Shown one piece after another: positions 57,407 to 64,000 of a stretch of 64,000 nucleotides of DNA (positions are counted from its first letter, which is position 1; every line of letters begins with the position of its first letter). Below the pieces are notes generated by a model, which was not told the DNA's origin, did no database searches, and saw nothing but the letters and a program-made list of their open reading frames with translations. The DNA lies in NCBI GenBank assembly GCA_036365515.1, contig CM070876.1, forward strand, positions 133,999,394-134,063,393, read 5' to 3'. Both the position numbers and the translations under genes were made by a program. Source of the DNA: Torymus aiolomorphi. Taxonomy: Eukaryota; Arthropoda; Insecta; Hymenoptera; Torymidae.

Positions 57407-59970
57407 CCGATTTACTCATATACCATATAGCCCAATAATAATAAACATCTTCAAGTTATTTTATCTATTCTACCAAATTGAATATGACACGTAAATTTTG
57501 GATAATATTAATGATTTTAGACTGATATGCGCCCCATAAAATCTATTTTAGGTACATGGTTACCCTTGCAGTTACAGGAGCCAATATATTAGCACCTTTT
57601 TTTTTCTTTTTTTTTTTTTATGTAAAATCCTGAAATTTTTTGCATTGTTAGGTAGTATAAAAGACTTAAATTATAAATCGAATAGGACTTTTTATTAATC
57701 CATAATTGTTCATAATTGTTATAAACAAATACACACCAAAAAAAGTTGTTTCTTGAATTTAATTCATAACTAAAACAGTTGAAGAAAAGATCATTTTCAA
57801 TATATTATTATTGGTAAGAGAAGTAAAGGCAGATTCTATAAACTATTGTTCTCATCATCAGATGTTTGTGTTTATAGTAATGATAATGAAAAGATAATAA
57901 TGGTAATAATTATTACGTGATGTACTACTTTATTTGATTAGTACTAGAAAGATATAACAAGTGAATATTTTTCTTATTCCAATGTTTTGCAGTTGAGCAT
58001 TCGATTCAATAACGAATTATTACTACTATTGCAATTAATATTTTTTTTTAGATTAAATAATTGCATTTTAAGATTAGTAAAATCTATTATTCCTGAATCG
58101 TACATTATAAATTTATAACGTAATATAGACGATTGTTGCCCTACTCATATTTGCACATATTTTTTAGTTTTCTTTAATTTCTTTGCCAAACAAATAATTC
58201 ACTTTCAATAAAAAGAAGTTCATTTAGTATTGCAAAATTTTTGTTGAATAATAAAATAAAAACAATACCACATTTGATTTTTTTTTTATTCCTAAGCTTT
58301 TGAATGTGGGAGAAACCGGTGCTATAGTTAGACCACTTTCTACATTTTCTTTATTTATTTTTTTTTGTAACACGGGTACATTTTAATTTAAAAATTATGC
58401 TAATAATATTGAAAATTTAAATATGAAAATAATACAAAGTGCTAAAATTATTAAATAATTAATCATTATAACCTAAATTACGTTTAAAAATAGATAATTA
58501 TAATCTTTTCAAGAATCACTGCAAATTTTCTGGAATATAAAATTTACTCCTGTATATGAGAAAATTTTCAAACTTCCGACTGAAAAATAAAACGAATATT
58601 CCTCGTTCCAATGTACATGACTAACATCGACAGTTTGACAGGTTTTGACCTCTGTTACTCCAATCACGAGATATTAGCATTGGGCCAACCTACCCGTATG
58701 CCAACTTGCCTCGATCTCCCCTATGCATTAATAAAAAATAGAGCAATTAATAGTTATTTAGATAAAATCGAAAGCAGTTACTTCAATTGAGTTTACATGA
58801 TTTTTTCAATAAAAATTATAGTGGTGCAATTATGTGGAATATAGAAACAGTGATAATTTGACAATTTGTTAAAGAAGTTTATCAAAGTTATTCAACAAAA
58901 TTTTGTAATAGACGAGAAAGGTGAATAAAAGCTTTTTATTATATTTATTACATATCTCATTTCGTTATTTATTTACTTTTATTGCTAAATAAATATATGA
59001 ATGATTTAAGGGAACTAAAAATTGCATAGTTTTAATAAATATAATTTTTGCATAGTAAAATCATAAAACAAAGAAAATTTAGAATTATTAGCATTCATTT
59101 TTAAGTTTAAGGTGAAAGTCATTCTATTAAATACTTAGAGAAAAAATTATAATAACGTCAATTTTTATAAATAAGAAAAATATAGATATTCTATATCGAT
59201 ATTGTATCGATATTGTACCAATATTGTATCAATATTTTCCGAATATTTAAAAATAACTATGTTTAATAATTAAAGTTTCATCAAATTTTATCTAAAGGTA
59301 AATATCTTAATTTAAAAAAAATATTCTTCACGAACAAATTTATTTACTTAAAAAGGATCATCATTAATAAGATCAAAACGTTGCGCAAATAAAATGAATT
59401 TACTGTTATAAATCATTAACGTCTTATACATTTTTACATTTAATAACATCACGGCCGTCATAAGCTTCATTTTCAAAATTATTTCATTAATAAATTTTAA
59501 CGTATTATACATTTGTAAAATAACAAATATTCTTTTTCAGAGTTGTATTAAATAATTTTACCCTGTCAAATAATTACAAATTTTCATATTTAATATTATT
59601 TAAAGTTTACAACTTTAATTTTTGCTCTTCATTATTTAATTAGCAATACTACATAAGTACTTAACGATTTTTTTACATTAATTTGTAATATGCATGCATT
59701 TAAAAAAATAGTTATTTTCGATACAAGTGCGAAAAAGTGATTTTATCCTCGTGGTGGACATTTGCGCCCGAGCGAAACAAGGGTGAAAAGGCCACACGAA
59801 GATACAACCACTTTCTCACTCGCGTATCAAACATTATTTTTTGACACGACGTGTGACAAGCTTAATCTAGGGCATCTTTTTTTATTAGAGCGTGTGCGAA
59901 ATCGAACTTTGCGCACGGAGTGTAAAAAAAAATTATTTATTTCAGATACAAGTGTATATTTTGCACAATA
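57407..59970. other. AT-rich noncoding part of the pogo-like element
   Basis: About 2.5 kb without recognisable genes. It ends in a frame at 59762-59970 that is probably 5' untranslated sequence of the transposase. Confidence 0.5.
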
Positions 59971-61554
59971 ATGATCAATCCTAAGAATGTGTTAACGCTA
60001 TTAGGAAAAGCTTTCAATGATTCTCGATTTGACATTCAATCAATTATTACTAAAGAAGAAAAACAGTTTTCGTTAGAGCTTGAAACTTTAATTAAAGATG
60101 CAATAAATGATAATTTATTTATAGAAACATATGATACTTTAAATTTTGATGAAGAAAGTGTCATTTCTGATGCTTGTGCTATAGAAGAAGAATTTGAAGA
60201 TGATTATAATGTAATAAATAATTTAGAAAGTAGCAAAAAAGTTTTGGTACCAATAGATCTAGATTATAAAACCAATGCTGTTAATTTTTGGCGTTCTGGA
60301 AGTAAAGGACGTCTTAAACTAACTACAGTTAAACATAGGTTTAGAAAAGTCAATAATGTTAAGACATTATATAGATGGGAGAAACAAATTTCTCAAGGGG
60401 GAACTAGACTTGACAAATTATTGAAAATTTCTGAATATGTGCTAGAACAATTTCAAAATGCGCGAGAAAAATCGCTACCAGTTCATGATTTAGATATAAA
60501 GAGATGGGCTATTAAATCTAGAGATGATGTTGGTCTATCAAATGAATTATTTACAGCATCTTCAAAGTGGATTTATAAATTTAAACAGCAGCATCGAATT
60601 GTATCAAGGAAAATTAATAAATTCGTCACTACATCTAGTTTGAAAAATAAAGTAGCATTATCTGAAGAGACTTCGCGATTCACGGATAAAGTTAAATTTG
60701 AAATTTCACAAATAGGAAGAGATAATGTATATAATACTGATCAGTCGGGTTTTAATCTGGAAATGCGTGCAGGGCGTACATTGTCTTTCAAGGGAACTTT
60801 GAAAATTGAATCATTGGCGCAATCTTTAAATTCGCTTACTCATAGTTACACCATTCAACCTTTTGTATCTGCAAGTGGAGTTTTAAAATCCCCTTTACTT
60901 ATAGTAACACAAGAAAAAAACGGTTATTTCGGACCATTGGTAGAAAAAAATTTATACAAAGCAGAAAATATTATTGTGTTTGCTTCAATATCTGGAAAAT
61001 TAACTTCAAACATAATAATTAAATGGTATGAAGAAACTTTTCTACCTAATGTTGGAGAAACTTCTGTTTTGTGTTTATATTCTTGGTCAGGACAAACTGA
61101 AAAAAAATTTCAAGATGTAATTGTTTGTAATAAGCAAGTGAAAATATTGACAATTCCGGCTGGTACAACAGGAATGATACAACCACTCGATGTATACACC
61201 TTTAGACCATGGAAAAATTTTTTGAGGTGTTTTTCAGATTTAATTATTTTAAATAGTTATGACATTAATTTACATTTGCGAAATAACATACTGAAACTTC
61301 AATCTCTCATTCATAATCAATTTTCTTCACCTAGATTCGTTAATATGTTTCAGTATGCTTGGAATAAAAGTGGATATGTAGAAAAACCGCCACATTTTGA
61401 AACTCCAGTAGATTACTGTTTTAAAAATTGCGATGAATCTTGTCAACTATGCAGTAGTATTGCTATTATTAGGTGCGCTTGGTGTACTAAAGCTCTATGT
61501 ATCGATCATTTCTTTGACCCAAGCAATAGAAGTAATCCGCATTATTGTAAATAA
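59971..61554 (+). CDS. pogo/DDE_1-type transposase, 527 aa, one catalytic Asp replaced
   Basis: ATG at 59971, no internal stop. Residues about 100-215 form a helix-turn-helix/CENP-B-type DNA-binding region (LKLTTVKHRFRKV ... RWAIKSR ... WIYKFKQQHRI). The catalytic core has NTDQSGFN (Asp 257), CLYSWSGQ where related proteins carry Asp at the Tyr 370 position, and IPAGTTGMIQPLDVYTF (Asp 407). The C-terminus (478-526) is a Cys/His cluster (CQLC ... CAWCTKALCIDHF ... HYC). The full length and clean frame suggest selection or youth, but loss of the second Asp should abolish cut-and-paste activity. Domestication or simple decay are both possible. Confidence 0.75.
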   Translation: MINPKNVLTLLGKAFNDSRFDIQSIITKEEKQFSLELETLIKDAINDNLFIETYDTLNFDEESVISDACAIEEEFEDDYNVINNLESSKKVLVPIDLDYKTNAVNFWRSGSKGRLKLTTVKHRFRKVNNVKTLYRWEKQISQGGTRLDKLLKISEYVLEQFQNAREKSLPVHDLDIKRWAIKSRDDVGLSNELFTASSKWIYKFKQQHRIVSRKINKFVTTSSLKNKVALSEETSRFTDKVKFEISQIGRDNVYNTDQSGFNLEMRAGRTLSFKGTLKIESLAQSLNSLTHSYTIQPFVSASGVLKSPLLIVTQEKNGYFGPLVEKNLYKAENIIVFASISGKLTSNIIIKWYEETFLPNVGETSVLCLYSWSGQTEKKFQDVIVCNKQVKILTIPAGTTGMIQPLDVYTFRPWKNFLRCFSDLIILNSYDINLHLRNNILKLQSLIHNQFSSPRFVNMFQYAWNKSGYVEKPPHFETPVDYCFKNCDESCQLCSSIAIIRCAWCTKALCIDHFFDPSNRSNPHYCK

Positions 61555-61945
61555 TAAAAATACATATTAATTATAAATAAATTATACTATAAATTAGATA
61601 ACTCATAGTTTTTATATTTTTATTCTCATAACTTTTTTCATTCTCTGATATTCATTTCAGGAAAAATACTAATAAGTTTTTAGTTACCATAGATACATTA
61701 ATATTACTGTAGAGAAAATAAAAAGTTATTATTTTTTTTATTTAATGTAAAGAAAATAAAAAAATTATTATTATTTTATTTATCAAAATGCGCCTAAAAC
61801 TATTTTTTTTTATTTCTTGTTTTCACTTTAGGGTACCACCATCTCTCTTTTTTACTCTCTAACATGTGCACTACTATTTTTGACCTAGGAATTGTAAAAA
61901 TTGGGAAATTTTACATACATATAGAATTTTTTTTTGTATTAGGTC
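61555..61945. other. 3' flank of the transposase, AT-rich
   Basis: Noncoding; contains a repeated AAAGAAAATAAAAA(G)TTATTATT segment near 61710 and 61750. Confidence 0.45.
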
Positions 61946-61947
61946 GA

Positions 61948-62185
61948 AGTAACCTTATAAGATCATGTAATGGTCAATAAAATCTTTTTTATTGGAAATC
62001 TAGTGAAAATCGACCTCTAGAAAAGATGCATCATTTAAAGAAAGCGAAAATCGTCTTCAACGTTAAGTTGAAAGTCATTTTTAATTTTCATTCTTCAAAT
62101 CATAAAACCTTTGTAGAGGTCGAGTTCCAGTAGACTACAATAGAAAGAATGATAGTGACCATTCAATGATCTTATAAGGTCATTA
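61948..62185. mobile_element. small inverted-repeat element
   Basis: ACCTTATAAGATCATGTAATGGTC (61952-61975, with variants) is inverted at about 62155-62181, spanning some 230 bp. The interior contains a second partly inverted segment around GACCTCTA(G/C). No coding content. Confidence 0.5.
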
Positions 62186-62696
62186 TGATAAAAAAGGGGA
62201 TCCTATTTAAAATGTCAGATTTTGATCTTCAAATATCCTCGAAAATTGTTTTTCGGTCAAATTGCAGATCATTTTCAGATTGTCCTTCTTGAACCATTCA
62301 ACTTTGGTGAAAGGCAGATTTCGCCTTTGAACCATGCCTTTGAAGCAATTTGCGTGAATAAATTTAATAGGCCTGCCTTGTATATAAAAATTCACAATTG
62401 GCTATCCACAACCTTAAAACTCTTTATGGGCACCTAAAAGCATAAAGGTGTCTCATATTTTTCGGTATAAAAACCGTGTGCAAAGGCTCAGGAAAATCGG
62501 TGAGTGACACTTCCGTAGGGTTACTTGTTAGTCCTTCAAACACAAGCTGAAAACAGCATGATTTCGCGTTCGCGCGCCGCGCCTGGAGAGCTGACGTGAA
62601 ACGCCTCATATATGGGTGATTTTCAGAAAACGTGAACTTTTGTATCCTTACGCAGCAATTACACATGATTTTTAAATTTAATATTTAAACCAAAGC

Positions 62697-62903
62697 TATA
62701 TTCAAACGCGCTTCACGCGTACTTTTCTGTTAACATATTTAAGTATTTTTTCAAAGCCAGAACTTAGCCATTTTTATACTACTCTAAATATAAAAATTCT
62801 ATTCGAAAAATTCACTGTTAATTTCTCGCGTCCTTCTTCTTAGCGACCAATCAAAATCAAGCCTTTAGATGCTTCAACGTGACCGCTCATCACGTTTTTA
62901 AGA
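62697..62903 (+). repeat. dispersed repeat, copy 2
   Basis: Matches 43330-43610 with several short deletions. Here it is followed by unrelated AT-rich DNA, so only the repeat and not the polymerase-like gene is present. Confidence 0.7.
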
Positions 62904-62909
62904 TGGTAT

Positions 62910-63733
62910 TTGAGTCAAAAGTAAAACTATTTTTAATCTACGCACATGCAACTCAGTATAATATATTAATATTAATTATTCCACAAAGAGTTGTATACTT
63001 AAATTGTAACCTCTCTGGGTGTCCCTTAACAATTCATTGTTCTTTTATAGGCCCATATTTAATTTATATAATAATCTAATTAAATATTACCAGTTTTTTG
63101 TATAATACACACCTAACTAATCGTATTTTAGATCGAAATAAAAATTATTTATTTAAAAGGTGTTGTTTAACGTCGATTACAATTTGTCCCTTGCTTTTTG
63201 CATCTCTTAAATTTTAAATCAATTTTTTTATCTTAAGATTACAATAACATATCGAAATCATAACTATACAATAATAATTATTTTGTAAAATCTCTGGCAG
63301 TAATCTCTCTAGTATTCGTAATATTGGTTGATGATTAAATTTAACTGGCCTTAGATGTTTCCTAGAGTGTACTTTCTTTATTTTCGTGAATATTTATATA
63401 CGTTTTAGATATCAAAAAGTTCATATTTCAATATTTTTTAATTTTTTAAATAATCTTTGAACATTAAAAATCAAAAATGCATATTTTTTTTTAAATTATC
63501 CATATATACATACATACATGCATTGTAATTGATTACATTTCGTAATTAATACAGAATTATATATAGTCTTGTGGTAAATATATTGCATGTACAGCTGCAG
63601 AGATTCTGTAACATTTAACGCGCTTAAATAACTAATTTTGAATATGTACATTAAAAAATTATATTTTATTTTTTAAAAAGATATATTTTGTTATGTGTAC
63701 TATACAAATTATTTATATCACTTATCTACGTAG
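62910..63733. other. AT-rich end of the predicted intron
   Basis: No gene motif. A pyrimidine-poor but usable acceptor TTATCTACGTAG ends at 63733. Confidence 0.45.
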
Positions 63734-64000
63734 ATAATAATGCTGTTGGTCGAATCAAACTTCCTTACGAACTGCTATCAAAAGAAGGAAAGAGAAAAAG
63801 AAATGCGAAATTCACGAAATCGATAGGGCGAGAACAAATTGTTGATTGTACAAAAACAATTTTGCGAAAAGCTCAAAATATTAATGGTTCCAAATTAGTG
63901 GATTCAATTAATGATACAGATGAAGCTAACCAAATTATGGAGAAATGGAATGATACAGCAAAACAACCGCTATCTCTCACCGTAGAGGAAGCAATAGCCG
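63734..64000 (+). CDS. exon 2 of the RAG1/Transib-like transposase, partial
   Basis: Open to the window edge. After the acceptor TACGTAG it continues exon 1 in phase (1+2 split codon). The segment has VGRIKLPYELLS, a basic KRKRNAKF nuclear-signal-like stretch, and SLTVEEAIA at the end. The order of these parts matches the linker between the WLT motif and the catalytic core in the related multi-copy family. The catalytic domain, of which an old copy is at 1141-1493, is expected beyond 64000. Confidence 0.5.

Larger units (their letters stand above)
56252..62608 (+). mobile_element. pogo-like DNA transposon with nested insertions
   Basis: Inverted repeats starting TGAGGCGTTTCACGTCAG at 56252 and (inverted) 62608, flanked by TA (56250-56251, 62609-62610), the Tc1/mariner/pogo target. 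The right arm is about 225 bp (62383-62608); the left arm is the same but split by a 351-bp MITE (56332-56682). A pogo-type transposase lies inside. Arms of this length are unusual for pogo. The whole element sits in the predicted intron 55511-63733. Confidence 0.6.

Overview
The window is eukaryotic, AT-rich, repeat-dense DNA, most likely from an arthropod and probably an insect. The evidence is polyadenylation signals, spliceable introns with GT/AG borders, very long microsatellites, and transposon families (Ty3/Gypsy with long LTRs, Sola-like, pogo-like, Helitron, piggyBac-like foldback, jockey/CR1-like non-LTR) that together are typical of insect genomes. A hymenopteran would fit, but no single-copy host gene is visible that would fix the species. 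Essentially every recognisable coding stretch belongs to a mobile or virus-like element, and most are broken. Assignments to families rest on motif recognition by eye and memory, not on a database search.

Layout. 1-1.5 kb: a gag-like zinc-knuckle remnant and a minus-strand exon of a RAG1/Transib-like transposase. 1.6-9.6 kb: a Sola-like DNA transposon with about 1-kb terminal inverted repeats and a four-exon transposase on the minus strand; its left repeat is split by a 790-bp solo LTR with a 5-bp target duplication. 9.6-10.3 and 15.7-18.0 kb: blocks of an unusual modular repeat in which a constant 16-nt core alternates with block-specific short words and microsatellites, including an unbroken (CA)147. 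10.35-15.7 kb: a Helitron-like region with two pieces of PIF1-type helicase, a candidate hairpin/CTAG 3' end, and a G-rich foldback. 18.1-36.7 kb: one degenerate Ty3/Gypsy LTR retrotransposon (1.59-kb LTRs, primer-binding site, gag, protease, RT, RNase H, integrase, polypurine tract). It carries an extra GC-rich gag-like zinc-knuckle region downstream of integrase and is interrupted in the protease by a second, intronless Sola-like transposon with a clean ATAT duplication.

36.7-43.3 kb is mostly noncoding: a CpG-rich (GA)n segment, a CT-rich segment, a 1-kb piggyBac-like palindrome with TTAA ends and a Cys-codon minisatellite. 43.3-47.9 kb: remnant of a protein related to the N-terminal part of type-B DNA polymerases of large self-replicating or virus-like elements, interrupted by a 2.2-kb foldback element (TAA duplication) that holds inverted copies of an unnamed multi-copy arthropod gene. 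47.9-51.2 kb: a non-LTR retrotransposon with its RT split by a small inverted-repeat element. 51.2-54.2 kb: a second Helitron-like 3' end, degenerate repeats and a 1.5-kb 14-bp minisatellite. 55.2-64.0 kb: the first two predicted exons of another RAG1/Transib-like transposase copy, whose 8.2-kb intron contains a pogo-like transposon with a 527-aa ORF and further nested inverted-repeat elements.

The genes do not form a pathway; the biology is serial nested insertion, and target duplications at many borders allow the order of events to be read.
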